Source: Asterias amurensis (taxonomy: Eukaryota > Echinodermata > Asteroidea > Forcipulatida > Asteriidae). From it: a stretch of DNA of 64,000 nt. Where the stretch lies: contig NC_092669.1 in the NCBI RefSeq assembly GCF_032118995.1, forward strand, positions 1,612,001-1,676,000, in the 5' to 3' direction. The notes under the pieces were generated by a model, which did not search any database, had not been told where the DNA came from, and was given only the letters and a program-made list of their open reading frames with translations. This document shows positions 32,436 through 44,127 of this stretch, in pieces (the stretch's first letter is position 1; each line of letters opens with the position of its first letter). Made by a program: the position numbers and the translations under genes.

Positions 32436-32550
32436 GAAGTCTCCCGCTTTTGTCTGGATACTGTCCCTTAATACTTTTTCCTGTTTGCTATAAATGGATA
32501 TAGTTTATGTTCGTGAAGAGGGTCCGGTTTGGGTCGAAAGCTCAGCCCCT

Positions 32551-33706
32551 GTTTTTAACTAGTTTTATGTCATATATTCTCTTATTTATGGTTAGTATAC
32601 CTTTTGTGTACATTTCCCGTAATTTCCATAAAAATATGTAGACTTTGAGCCCGAATATCACTATATTTACACGCTTCAAGAGGGCCGTGGAAAACTACCG
32701 GTTTACTACAGTATGCAAATGATGTAAACAAACCAAGGGTCACTGGGTAATCTATTTTATGATTTCTAATTCATAAACTATTTTCAGTCATCAATAATCA
32801 TTTACACATCAGAGGAGTATGTACGGTTTTTTCTTTTAAAGAGGACAGAAATTTTGAGAAGGGTTTACAGCAGATTTGACAAAGCATCTTCGGATGTATT
32901 ATTGCTCCTGAGTTATTGTTGTCTTCAATCAAAGATCATTTAGGCGAGTTTGTGGTTCGGGACAGATAATTTTGTAAAACAATTTCACAAAATTATTATC
33001 TACTGCTTCAGAAAGAATTTCCCAGTGTCATATTTTGGAGCTAAGAATTGTTGTGAGTAATCATTTTCATGTATATATATTTCATCATTATCACACATAC
33101 AAATTGTACTTTTAAGTTACTATAATGTTACCTATAAGCTGAATGTGTACATTGTTCTCATGTATCAAGTAAAACTGTTTTGTTAGTTGTTGTGCTATAC
33201 TAAAAACAAATTTGTATGATAATTTCGAAGCGGTTGTTGGCCGACCACCGTTTGAGTGTAACAAGTGTGAGTATTAAATTATGTGTCCAAACAGTGTTAA
33301 AATCGTCACCAAAGCAGAATGGACTTTACGACATAGAGAAACCAGTCCGATGGTGCTCACTGTCGAACTAAAATATAGTATAAAATGACGCTCTAAAATA
33401 TCATTAAAATGTTTAAACTAATTTTAAAGGATATAATATTCGTGGGCAAAAACTATTGTAACCTTTATTTAAACCAATAAAACCGTAAAATGCCGAATGT
33501 ATACACACAAGTTAGATCTTCCGAGGAGTTATTTCTGACCCGAGAGAGGACTCAAGAGGGGTCTCAAGCCTACCCGCCACCCTTGCACGAATGGGAATCT
33601 TTGTTACTGGATGATAGGTGTTTACCGTATATGACTTTTATACGGTGGCTCATGTCTCACAGGGCAATTTTTCAAGCAACTTGAAGGCAACCACTTCCAC
33701 TCAGTA
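32551..33706. other. Gene-free AT-rich stretch
   Basis: No recognised repeats, exons or RNA genes. A 64-codon frame at 33490-33684 has no features to support it. Confidence 0.4.
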
Positions 33707-34039
33707 TTAGCCTTGCTCAAGGCAGTCAAATTATTCACTCCGAAAAAAAAAAAACCGCCGCTGTATTATAAAAACCCACCCGTATTCACTGTGCGTAACA
33801 TCGCACGACACGATGCCCCCGTACACTATCCGCATGCGTCGGCCGTTTGGCCGACCTGACGGCCTCCGCATGCGGTTAGTGGTAGAGTGCGGATGACTTG
33901 TGTGCACAGTAGTCGTACGATGTGACAGTGTGTATACGGTTGGGTCATGCGGTGTGATTACACGCACCACGCACAGACGGGTGGGTTTACAGCGGCGTCT
34001 TTTCGGAGCGAATAATGCGACTGCCTTGAGCAAGGCTAA
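33707..34039. mobile_element. Inverted-repeat element (TTAGCCTTGCTCAAGGCAGT)
   Basis: Ends TTAGCCTTGCTCAAGGCAGT and ACTGCCTTGAGCAAGGCTAA are perfect inverses; inner TATTCACTCCGAAAA and TTTTCGGAGCGAATA also pair. The interior is CpG-rich with GCATGCGTCGGCC-type palindromes. About 333 bp. Confidence 0.8.
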
Positions 34040-34254
34040 CTCAATATGCTAAATGAACACTTCGGCAGCACGCGAGACATACTTCAAAGCTGTAACTCAT
34101 TATACCCATCAAAAAAATAAAGAGAAAACTGAATTGAAAACTAATAAGAAAACTTAATGGAGGTTGCCTGTAAATTGCTTCATGACGTACATGCAGAGTT
34201 GTTGACTCGAGTCATGTGACTTGTACTCTAGTCAAACTCGAATCGCTATGGCCA

Positions 34255-34430
34255 TTTTCAAACCCACGTCGGCTTCGGCTTTGGACTCGGCTTCTGGCTC
34301 CGTTCTCTCGTCTGAAGCCCTGAGCGCGTACGTACGCAAAGCACGCGCAATAGTCAAAACAACCGCGGGGCCAAGCTAGCCTGAGCCGGATCCAAAGCCA
34401 AAGCCATGGTTTCGTAAAGGGGCATACGTT
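34255..34430. repeat. TCGGCTTTGGA-type hairpin fragment
   Basis: Left GTCGGCTTCGGCTTTGGACT and right CCGGATCCAAAGCCAAAGCC pair inversely. A one-ended relative runs just past the exon 2 donor of the Ig receptor at 5690-5765 (CTTCGGCTTTGGATTCGGCT, GAGCACGTACGCAAAG). Confidence 0.5.
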
Positions 34431-34870
34431 TTTGACTTGCGATTTGACTTGTAACTTCCAGCATTGACTTGTAACGTGACTTAATAGATTTGTGAAATAA
34501 TGACTTGTGACTTGACTTGCAACTTTCAGCATTGACTTATGACTATACACTGTCTTATACTTGTGAAAAAATGACCTGTGACTTGACTTAGACTTGTGAA
34601 ATAATGACTTGTGACTTGACTTGTGACTTTCAGCATTTACTATGACTTGACTTAGACTTTAGAAATAGTGACCTATGACTTGACTTAGACTTGTGAAATA
34701 ATGACTTATGACTTGACTTCGACTTGTGAAATAATGACTTGGATGGCTTGACTTAGACTTGCTGCGAACTCTGGTTACATGTCATTCAGAATCACGATGG
34801 ACTAGGCATGATCTGTGGCTCAACTTAAACTTTCGAAATAATGAATTGTGACTTGACTTAGACTTACTGC
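34430..34870. repeat. Degenerate tandem repeat of GACTTGTGACTTGACTTAG
   Basis: Many imperfect copies of GACTTG(T/A)GACTTGACTTAGA followed by CTTGTGAAATAATGA, with period near 35-40 bp, over about 440 bp. Minus-strand open frames across it are artefacts of the repeat. Confidence 0.8.
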
Positions 34871-35417
34871 GACCTCTGGTGACATGACATTTCAATAGAA
34901 TCAAGATCGGGACAAGTTCAGGTTCATTGTCAACAACTTTACACGCAAACAACTTGGGTATGTAAATCCTGCACAATCACAATGACTTATGAATAATTCG
35001 CAAAGATCGCTTCGCCAACTTTAAAAGCGCGGCTTACACTTCAATTGGCGAACAGCCAATATTATGCAGTCCTACCTTAATGTTCAAAAGTCACTTGCAT
35101 CAGTAACAAAGCTTATCCGGTACTCAACACTGTCTGTTCCACTTGAACAAAGAAATGTTAAAGTACAAGATGTGATAACTCGTGGAAATTTCCGTTTTAA
35201 GGCACTGTAATCTGACAGGCAATTTGTTTTATGCGATTGGTCTTTTGAATTATTTAGAGGGCATACACGACTTATAAATATTAAGGGTTCAACCAAGTGT
35301 TTTATTTGCAGGTGCATGTTGTCGTTTTGTGTTGTTATATTGAGAGGCCTTGTTTACATTTTTATCAATTCAAAGGCTATTCAAAGTGTACGGCAGGTTC
35401 GGAGACCTCGTACAACT

Positions 35418-35795
35418 TTAAAGGCAGTGGACACTATTGGTAATAACTCAAAATAATTATTAGCATAAAACTTTACTTGGTAACAAGTAATGGGGGAGGT
35501 TGATGGTATAAAACATTGTGCGAAACGGCTCCCTCTGAAGTGACGTAGTTATCGCGAGAAAGAAGTAATTTTCCACGAATTTGATTTCGAGACCTCAAGT
35601 TTAGAATTTGAGGTCTCGAAATCAAGCATCTGAAAGCACCAACTTCACATGACAAGGGTGTTTCTAATTTCATTCATATCTCGCAACTTCGATGACCAAT
35701 TGAGACAAATTTTCACAGGTTTGTTATTTATGTTTAGATACACCAAGTGAGAAGACTGGCCTTTGACAATTACCAATAGTGTCCACTGTCTTTAA
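35418..35795 (-). mobile_element. TTAA element family 1, full copy abutting a further fragment
   Basis: TTAA at 35418-35421 and 35792-35795. A second family 1 end (AAAGCCACACGTTTGGTAAT, then GTCAAAGACCAGCATTCCCA) starts at the same right TTAA and stops near 35850. Confidence 0.8.
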
Positions 35796-36434
35796 AGCCA
35801 CACGTTTGGTAATTTTGTCAAAGACCAGCATTCCCACTTAGTGAACGTATCCCTGAAATCCCATGGAAATTTAATATGACAATGATATCAATTAAACAAC
35901 TATTAGGGCGTGTGCACACACACAAAATAAGGAAAATATTGGCGAAAACGGCTATTTTTAATTTATACAAATTATGCATATTTCCCGTGCTTCCTTTGTT
36001 CTTTTTTGTGTGTGATACTTTGTTTTTTAGGGTTTCAAGAGACATTTGTACGCAAATTTGATGTGAAAGATTATATAAATTTTACCACTACCAGGGCGTA
36101 TGTGTACAAACATAAGTGAAAAAAGTGTGAAAACAGCATTTTGTTTTGCATATATTTGCCCCGCTTACTTTTTTCTTCTTGTTTGCTTGGGTTGTTTTGG
36201 AGGGTTTCAAAAGACTGTTGCAAGAGACTGTTTTGTTTAGATTGACTAGACTTTTAAGTGAGAAGTCACTGACGTGTAAATTAATTCAATTGTTGAAGGT
36301 AAATTCCCAACACGTTTGAGGGAAGGCCAAGTTTCCAATCCATCACCTTCTTCTATAGGAGTGCATTATAATGACGTCAGTGAGCTCAATTACCTATCAT
36401 CCGCGATGGTCATTGCCACGGTTGCATAGACTAA

Positions 36435-36825
36435 TTAAAGGCAGTGGACACTATTGGTAATTACTAAAAATAATTATTATCATAAAACCTTTCTTGGTGA
36501 CGAGTAATGGGGAGAGGTTGATGGTATAAAACATTGTGAGAAACGGCTCCCTCTGAAGTGCCATAGTTTTCGAGAAAGAAGTAATTTTTCACGAATTTGA
36601 TTTCGAGACCTCAGATTTAGAACTTGAGGTCTCGAAATCAACAATCTAAACGTACACAACTTCATGTGACAAGGGTGTTGTTTTCTTTCATTATTATCGC
36701 GCAAGTTCGATGACCGATTGAGCTCAAAATTTCACAGGTTTGTTATTTGTTTAATGCATATGTTGAGACACACATACTGTGAAGTCTTGTCTTTGTCAAT
36801 TACCAATAGTGTCCACTGCCTTTAA
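36435..36825 (-). mobile_element. TTAA element family 1, full copy
   Basis: TTAA at 36435-36438 and 36822-36825, ends AAAGGCAGTGGACACTAT and ATAGTGTCCACTGCC; central palindrome as in the other copies. Confidence 0.82.
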
Positions 36826-37814
36826 AGCCCGGTTCACTCTTCCTGCGAATTCGAATGCGGTGCGAAGATTTGTCGACCCATAATCGGTACACGCTGTTTT
36901 TTCCTCCAGTGACATAAGAAACTTTGCTTCGCTTAAAACATTTGCATGAAGTATGAACCAGTTGTGCCATAACTCCCCAAGAGTTTTACTGCACTGGTTT
37001 AGATGTTTGATCGTTTATAATTTGGTTAATACACATCAAAATCGCAGCAAAACAGCCGAGGTACAATGATATAAACAGGATGAAAAAAATATTATAAAAA
37101 ATACAAAGCGTTATTGTAACTTACAAAAGAAAAGAAAAAGTCCACAATGCATGTCGAAAAGAGATACACATAGATGGAAACACAAACAAAAAATGATTAG
37201 GAAGCGTGATTAGATATGGAATGACACTTTTGTGAACCCTGTAATCAGATTAAGAATATAAACGTGTGCTAAATAAACATGTACTCATTAATGACATGTG
37301 TACTTTTGTTAGGCACAATTGTGTTTTGTTCAATTAAGTTCAATTTAATTCAATCAACACTTGTTTTCATATTAGAGGGAAAAAAGAGAAAAATAAACAA
37401 AATTAAGTGCGATTATTTAAGTAAAAAGCAGTCAAGAACGGGTCAAGAAATTAATTAACGAAAATGAAATGAAAAACAGTATAATGTAATGGAGCAAACC
37501 AAGTAGCACATCTTTCAAAAGGCCCGAAATTTTAATACACAGTTTTTTCCTCCTGTCCACCAGCTGACAACGAGTGCGCGATTTATAGATGAGCAATTTT
37601 TTGTATTTTTTGAATTTTAACTCGTTAATTGTTATTTGACTTCAATTCAGCGTTGGCTGACAAGTGCTTTTCTATAAAATAAAATAGAACATTTCAAATC
37701 AAAATCTGTGGGGGGGGGTGAAAACAAAATGAATGTCTATAATTCTTCAAAAGGCGGTTTTTGAACCTCAAATTTATACCCTTTACCTGTTGTTTTTTTA
37801 TTCTCAAAGAAAAA
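36826..37814. other. Region upstream of the TNF-receptor-like gene
   Basis: AT-rich sequence with poly-A and poly-G runs (37710-37718) and no recognised repeats. It should hold the promoter of the gene at 37815, but I see no convincing TATA box. Confidence 0.35.
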
Positions 37815-39622
37815 ATGAATTTGACTTTACTGCTACCGTCAGTTCTCATCGGGATTATCTGCAATGGTGTAATAGCTTCTACTTCAATATCCGCTGTCGG
37901 TGTGGGCGTCACTACGTCAGACAACGCGCAGGCGCTGTACCCAAGATATCCAGCTTGTCGTAGAGGGCGTGAGTTTGCAATCCAAGTACAAGACAACGAA
38001 CGTGTTGAAGGCCGGTACTACTATGAACGGCGCAGATCAGATGGCCAGATGAGGTTAGCCAATTAAACAATTTAACCCACAATTTTAGAAGATTTTAGAA
38101 TGCCCCTCTTTACACTTGTTTGAGCTCCACCCTCCAAAATGAAAGCCATTGACTTTTGACTTTGTGAGGGTTTTACTGTAGACACTATGCATTGACTTCT
38201 GACGTCATCCAGTCGCCATCTTAGAAGTAAACCGAGGATGAAACAAGACATGGAAAACGTACAGCTTTGTAGTGTACACACGTCGCACAGGACAGGCCCA
38301 TGAACTACCTCCTTTTGACCTACCAGTGAGGGAGCCCTTGCCCAAATAACTTCATGTCATGACGTCATGACCACGAGGTTTACAAATGTGGCTTTTATTG
38401 CACCTTTAAGATGTTTGTACTTCCTGTGTCTAGCTTTGGAGAAGTTTTAAACTCTTTCGAAATTAATTTAAAGCCTGTCATTTTCCTTTCCCAATTCTCA
38501 ATAAACTGCAGATACTATTTATGTTTGCCGTGCACCGTTTGTGAGGAGCAAGGTCTGGTCCCAGCCTCCCCGTGCACCGAGCGCTCAGACGCAAGATGTT
38601 CCCAGGATTGCATCGTGCCTGGCTGTGTGTTTGACGTGTCCAGAAACACGTGCGTCGCCTCAGTTGGATTTGACCTTCCGGTTGACCCGGAAGTAGTTGG
38701 GAATGATGGGCGGAGTGTGTGCCATGCCCCAGTGACGTCAGAACAGCCAGCTGTGAAGAATTACAAGTCGATGGCACCAGACAAAGGTAAACTTTAAAGA
38801 GTTTAAAAGGAGACACGTGCCTTTGCGAAACTACGACTTGTGATATGGGCTCGTCCGGCTTTGCCTCCGTACGTTATCTTGAAAACGTGTGCTTTCGGTA
38901 CGAGGCTTCAAACTAGCAGACGGGGTCTCAGCCGGAGCCCATCATCTTAGGCCATGTTTTGGAAAAGAAAAATCAATGGACATTCTACTCATTCTTGTGG
39001 ATACATCTTGTGTACTTTCCTTTACCCATGTACTTCACATCAACCGATCCCATACACTTGATGCATTATTTTGACCGTAGAACCATTGGGTTATCGTACT
39101 TCAAAATAATGATAAGAATTATAATTTTTTGAATATCCATAGGTACAACAGAAGTGAACATCATCGCTAGTGAAAACCCAAAAGTGTACAAAACTGACCA
39201 AGCTATAAATGGTGAGTGCATAAAGGTAGTTGACCACCGTACATTCGCATTGCTACATACAACATGCACATAAATGTATTTAAAGTTGTGAAAACTTCAT
39301 AGACTAATATTCTCTATCTGTATGTTTGGTTTCAGGTGAGCGAGATTTACCACCAGCCTTAAGTACGAGACGCCACAATTCACCACAAGAGCAGGGTTTT
39401 ATTTGGACCGCCAGTGAAGCGTTATTTGGCGGTATCGCCATCGTATCTGCAGTAGTCATCGCGAATGTGTGCGCCATCTTGTATATACGTCGTAAAAACA
39501 AAGAGACTGCGAAAAAACGTAAACGCGCTGTATCAACCGATAGTAGTCTACATGCAGCTATGGCGAGGGCACGATCTGACAGCAACGTGGACGGGAAAAA
39601 CAAAGATGCTGTTTTCGTATAG
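37815..39622 (+). CDS. TNF-receptor-superfamily-like single-pass membrane protein (4 exons)
   Basis: Exons 37815-38053, 38512-38786, 39143-39211 and 39336-39622 join in frame to 870 nt, 289 residues (intron phases 2, 1, 1). Residues 1-22 form a signal peptide (MNLTLLLPSVLIGIICNG). Exon 2 carries the pattern CLPCTVC, then CTERSDARC and QDC, which matches TNF-receptor cysteine-rich repeats (CxxCxxC...C....DxxC); a Cys at about residue 49 in exon 1 (PACRRG) may open the repeat. Exon 3 is a 23-residue stalk. Exon 4 has a membrane helix at about 222-245, then a basic segment RRKNKETAKKRKR and a 40-residue tail. I see no death domain and no clear TRAF-binding motif. One main cysteine-rich repeat and a short tail recall BCMA-sized or decoy-like members. 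Family membership is good; ligand and signalling are unknown. Confidence 0.75.
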
Positions 39623-39793
39623 CGGCAATGGGAGACAACTTGTTCCCGTGGGTGTGACATTGCGTGTACTTCTCGGTTTCCCCCTGGACTGGTCCCCTAA
39701 AGACATGCACTGGCCTTAGAGGGTCAATGATTTCATTGGATAATATAAACCAATATAAAGGAGGGGGAAATAACCTTTCTGATATTGCGTGTG

Positions 39794-39799
39794 AATAAA
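39794..39799 (+). terminator. Candidate polyadenylation signal of the TNF-receptor-like gene
   Basis: AATAAA 172 bp after the stop codon, in a context without other genes. Confidence 0.4.
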
Positions 39800-39954
39800 C
39801 ACTCGCAGAAAACAGCCCACCCCGATGAGTCACCATTTTACAATTGGTAGCTTCTTTCATGTAAAGTTTGTACATTTTTCTAAACGATATCAATATCTTA
39901 TTTATAAGAGTTTAGTTCAGTATTAACAAAATGCCTATGTATTGAGGTGTTGTA

Positions 39955-40078
39955 TGATGATATCGTCACTGATTAGCATACTGTGGGTTCGAACTTCGTC
40001 CCACTCACCTTGCGCTTTGTGTATCCTTTGGAAAAAGGCGCGTTATAAATACGGTTATTATTATTATTATTTATCATG
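39955..40078 (+). mobile_element. SINE-like fragment ending in (ATT)n
   Basis: Box-B-like GTGGGTTCGAACTTC, then TCCTTTGGAAAAAGGCGCGT and TATAAATACGGTTATTATTA with an ATT tail. This is the layout of tRNA-headed SINEs with a LINE-type 3' tail; the tRNA 5' half is poorly preserved. Confidence 0.5.
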
Positions 40079-40266
40079 GAGATAGAAGTCCAAGATACTC
40101 TTTAATACCCCAGCCCTGCCTGCCAAACTGTCACGTTTTAAGAAAATCGCTTAATCTTTGACATTTAGAAAATCACAAACATAGACACTTAAACTCTTGC
40201 ATTGTTGCTGTAATCCCTTGTCAATAATAAGTTAATGTACAACCCTTGACAAGTCTCGCTCTTTAA

Positions 40267-40397
40267 AGCCGTGCCCGAAACGGTGACTTCAGCTACACAA
40301 GCTACGGCTAGATAAGCGCATCTGCCAGTGTTGAAGAATTGACAGACGCGCTGATCTAGCCGTAGCTGTAGCCAAAGTTGCCGTTTCGGACACGGCC
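40267..40397. mobile_element. GGCCGTGTCCGAAACGGC hairpin element, copy 2
   Basis: Arms GCCGTGCCCGAAACGGTGAC and its inverse at 40376-40397, with GCTACGGCTAGAT inside. About 85% like the copy at 22477-22604. Confidence 0.7.
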
Positions 40398-41319
40398 ATT
40401 TAGTTTGTGAAAACTTCACGTGGCATGTTTGGTGGTACTCGTGTATAGAGTAGACCAAAGCGTAAACGCAACTCGCATTTTGTGCATGCACTAAGTCCAG
40501 GTCGAACATATTTTCTCTTCGTAGAAACTGAAAAACCAAGAAAACACATGTTTTCCTTTTTTCCCTTCTTTTTAGCAATAGCATGATAGTAGTAATCCCT
40601 GTATGTAATGTAAATAAATAAATAAACTGTAAAACCCAAAGTCATTACAAATTTACCAAGTCAATTTCCGCTGTGGTTTATTACTTGTATAGATACATGT
40701 AATTATGAAACAATCCTTCAAAACTGTAATAGCATCTGCAAGGACTTTTGTTGAGGCTTCGCTCAATCACTTTTTGAGAGACAATACGCAAGTTGTCCAT
40801 GAAGCCTTAAAGCCATGGACCCTTTCGGTTCAGAAAAAAAATGAAAGTTCACAGATTTACAAATAACTTACAGGGTTTACAGAAGGCAATGGTGAAAGAC
40901 TTCTCTTGAAATATTATTCCATGAAATGTTTTACTTTTTGAGAAAACAGCAAAACAATATAAATTCTCGTTAACGAGAATTACGGATTTATTTTAAACAC
41001 ATGTCATGTCATGACACGGCGAAACGCGCGGAAACAAGAGTGGGTTTTTCCGTTGTTTTCTCCCGACTCCGATGACCGATTGAGCCTAAATTTTCACAGG
41101 TTTGTTATTTGATATAGAAGTTGTAGTACACAAAGTGTGGGCCTTGGACAATACTGTTTACCGAAAGGGCCCAATGGCTTTAAGGCCCGGGGCTTATGGA
41201 GGCACTCAACAACATCATTTTCATAAGGCCTACTCAATACTTTTGAAAAGTCAGAGTGGCAAGGCTTTTATGAAAGTTTTGGATGTCGCAGATCGAAAAC
41301 AAAATGAGTGAACTTTGAA

Positions 41320-41712
41320 TTAAAGGCAGTGGACACTATTGGTAATTACTCAAAATAATTATTATCACAAACCCTTACTTGGTGACGAGTAATGGGGAGA
41401 GGTTGATGGTATAAAACATTGTGAGAAACGGCTCCCTCTCATTAAAGTGGAGTAGTTTTCGGGAAAGAAGTAATTTTCCACACATTTGATTTCGAGACCT
41501 CAGATTTAGAATTTGAGATCTCGAAATCAACCATCTAAACACACACAACTTCGTGTGACAAGGGTGTTTTTTCTTTCATTATTATCTCGCAACTTCGACG
41601 ACCAATTGAGCTCAAATTTCCACAGGTTTGTTATTTTATGAATAATATGATGAGATACACCAAGTGAGAAGACTGGTCTTTGACAGTTACCAATAGTGTC
41701 CACTGCCTTTAA
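41320..41712 (-). mobile_element. TTAA element family 1, full copy abutting a family 3 element
   Basis: TTAA at 41320-41323 and 41709-41712; ends AAAGGCAGTGGACACTAT and ATAGTGTCCACTGCC. The right TTAA also starts the next element. Confidence 0.85.
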
Positions 41713-42066
41713 ATGGGTACTTTTTGTAACACAAAACACAATGTCCACAGATTTACATTAAACTTACACCGTTTGAAGATAATAAGTTTACCTTAAATTA
41801 TAATCTGCTGAGGTACTGCAGTTTTTTGAGAAATGAGTAATACAATGTCACGAAAAACGTTTGACGTGGACATGCTAAAAAAAAATTCGTCACTGAGACG
41901 AAAATTATTTTTGTGACTTGTTTAACGCACTTCTCAAAAACCACAGCACCTCAGCAAGAAATATTTTAAGGTAAGCTTTACACCATCATTATCTTGAAAC
42001 GTTGTAAGATTAATGTTTATCTGTGGACATTTTGTTTTGTGTTACAAAAAGTACCCAAATCCTTTA
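41709..42066. mobile_element. TTAA inverted-repeat element family 3, copy 2
   Basis: TTAA at 41709-41712 and 42063-42066. Ends ATGGGTACTTTTTGTAACAC and GTGTTACAAAAAGTACCC, with CACAATGTCCACAGATTTAC inside and a central palindrome around GTCACTGAGACG. Confidence 0.85.
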
Positions 42067-42361
42067 AGCTCATAGCTCATATATTAAAACTGTTTATTAA
42101 ACATAAACAACGTAGAAAGGAAAAACTTGTTTAGATTCTTGATTTTTGTTTTTCTGCTTGCATACTCATTGCTCATTAAATAATTCTTAGATGATGCCTC
42201 CAGGGGAAGGCGATTATAGCATACTGATTGAAATGTTGGATTGTCAACCACTTGTTCTTTTCAAAACCAACATTACTCCAAAGAGATTTACACACGGTGT
42301 TACCACAAATCTCAACTCTTCCAACACGCATGTAAAGTTTCAATTCTTGAAACTCATTCCC

Positions 42362-43076
42362 TCATAAAAATTGTGAGGTCCAAGTCCGTGACGATAACAG
42401 TGACCTTGTGACATTTTTCACAAACTTGTCATTTTGTCTCACGTCTCGAGAAAACCTACTGGCTATGTAATCAGGATGCATCCCTCGGCACCTTTCCAGC
42501 AAGAAATACACCGCGAAGTGACCACAGACTGGACTCGGTCCTTGGAACTCCACCCGATTGTAAATCGTCCTGACTGTATTCTTTCGCAGGAAGTTCTTAA
42601 GCTTTGGATGTTTTGGCGGTTCCCCGAAGGAATCAAATAATTCCCCTTCTCCATCCGGAGTAATATAGAGTGCCACCCAGTGGTTGATTTCAAAAGTCGG
42701 TACGGATTTAGTGGTGAGGACGTAGGCGCTTGGCCAAGGGGCTTCTCTCTTTGGGAGTCCGTTCACGGGAAACACTCCTTGGAAGATCCGACGACAGTAA
42801 GGGTCGTCCATTAGAACTTGATGGATTCGTATGTTATCCATTGCTTGAAATGCGACTTGAATAAGAGACTAAGAGAAACTTTGGTATTGGATTAAACTTT
42901 CTGTGAAGTAGTCTCTTGAGGGCGCGGTTCACGGCTTGAATGTAGACTAGTTGAGACTCTGTTGTTGTGATAAACCCCTTTGTTGCCTGCAGAGGTCGTC
43001 TTGAAAAGGGGGCCCAGAAAGGGTGATGGCCGAATTCAACTCTATGAGAATAAGGGGATAAAGAGTGAATTTTCAA
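42362..43076 (-). mobile_element. Polinton/Maverick-like fossil: adenain-type protease ORF and an adjoining ORF
   Basis: The frame at 42362-42841 (159 residues) resembles the cysteine protease (adenain/Ulp1 fold) of Polinton-type elements: a His in NHWVALY, an acidic FDSFG segment, a Gln before the Cys in FQGPSPVCGHFAVYFL, and GVFPVNGLP near the start. A second, overlapping minus-strand frame reaches 43076 and is unrecognised. No polymerase, integrase, capsid or terminal repeat of such an element is visible nearby, so this is an isolated remnant. Its age cannot be judged from one copy. It lies directly next to the TTAA elements ending at 42066. Confidence 0.6.
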
Positions 43077-43550
43077 ATAGGATCCTTATTATTATAATCA
43101 AGCTTTTTAGTTTGCAAACACTTTATTCTAACCTTATTATTTGTTTTTGAATAATAACTATAGTTCCGTATAGCGCATTTGTATTTTATGTTACCATAAC
43201 CATTTCAATGCTTACTACAATGGTGCCCTGCTGGTCAAGGTCTTGCAGCCTACAATAAAGACCAAATTGTTATTCATACTTTGGCCCTTGTTGAAAACAG
43301 CACACAATGCTATTGACAATTAATTATTATGGTGTGCGACTTGAAAATCTGATACCTAGTGCTGTATATTGCTTGTGGCACATGCAGAGGTGAACGCCAC
43401 ACAAAAGAGGTTCATGTGCTATTCACTAGTAATGCAGTAAACAAGGGCGTTCTGTACCCAGAGAACGGTAGGCTCGTTTAGGCCGACCCTGAATGGTAAA
43501 CACAAACAAGTGATTGTGTAAAACCGGAATGGTAAAATAGCTTCTAGCAT

Positions 43551-44127
43551 AATAGATGTTAAATTTGCATCGGGGATAAAGAATATTAATTTTGTTTTTT
43601 ACCCATACACCGATGTGTGTTACACTCTAAAAACTAAAGAGTTGAATCCAACACTTGCATGAGTTCGGTGAGTGACTACACTTTAAAAGTGTTGGATCCA
43701 GCATTTTGTTGGTTGAATCCAGCATTTTAAATTTGTGATCCAACGCAAAAAGGGTTAATTCATCAATTTAAGTGTTGTTTCAACATTTCTCAAAACAATT
43801 CCTTTGAATTTTTGGATCAGCTTTTTAAATGTTAAACTGGCACTTAAATTGTTGACAGACTACTTTAAAATGCTGGATTTAACATATAAAATGCTGGATC
43901 CAACACTTTCAAAGTGTAGTCAGTCACCGAACTCATGCAAGTGTTGGATTCAACTCTTTAGTTTTTAGAGTGTAGCACTGTATACGGGCAACCTCGGTAG
44001 TCTAGTTGGTAAGACACTGCTCTAGAATTGCAAGAGTCGTGGGTTCGAATCCCACCCGAGTAACATGCCTGTGATATTTTGTTCACAGGACTCGGGAAAG
44101 TACTGAGTATACAGAGCTAACACACAT
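43551..44127 (+). mobile_element. tRNA-derived SINE with inverted arms, copy C, split by a TA-flanked element
   Basis: The left arm (TTTACCCATACACCGATGTG at 43599-43618) is continuous in sequence with AGCACTGTATAC at 43974 once the inserted element is removed, as the copy at 7563 shows. The tRNA-like body has D arm GTCTAGTTGGTAAGAC and T arm around GGGTTCGAATCCC; the right arm ends near 44127 at ACACACATCG. Confidence 0.75.
43623..43972. mobile_element. TA-flanked inverted-repeat element inside the SINE (Tc1/mariner-like non-autonomous)
   Basis: 350 bp bounded by CACTCTAAAAACTAAAGAGT and its exact inverse, with TA on both sides (43621-43622, 43973-43974). Inner subrepeats of TGTTGGATCCAGCATTTTG type are present. 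The TA duplication suits Tc1/mariner-type integration; no transposase frame remains. Confidence 0.8.

Larger units (their letters stand above)
30580..32550. repeat. Older dispersed repeat fragments broken up by TTAA elements
   Basis: Pieces sharing TTTTGTCCTCGC, CTATTGGTT, CCTTCCCT and AAATGGATATAGTTTATGTT, with the GGTCCGGTTTGGGTCGAAAGC motif, occur between the TTAA elements (about 30580-30788, 31562-32050, 32436-32550). They look like copies of one older element. The tail motif is the same as that flanking the AT tract at 13303-13466. Confidence 0.5.
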
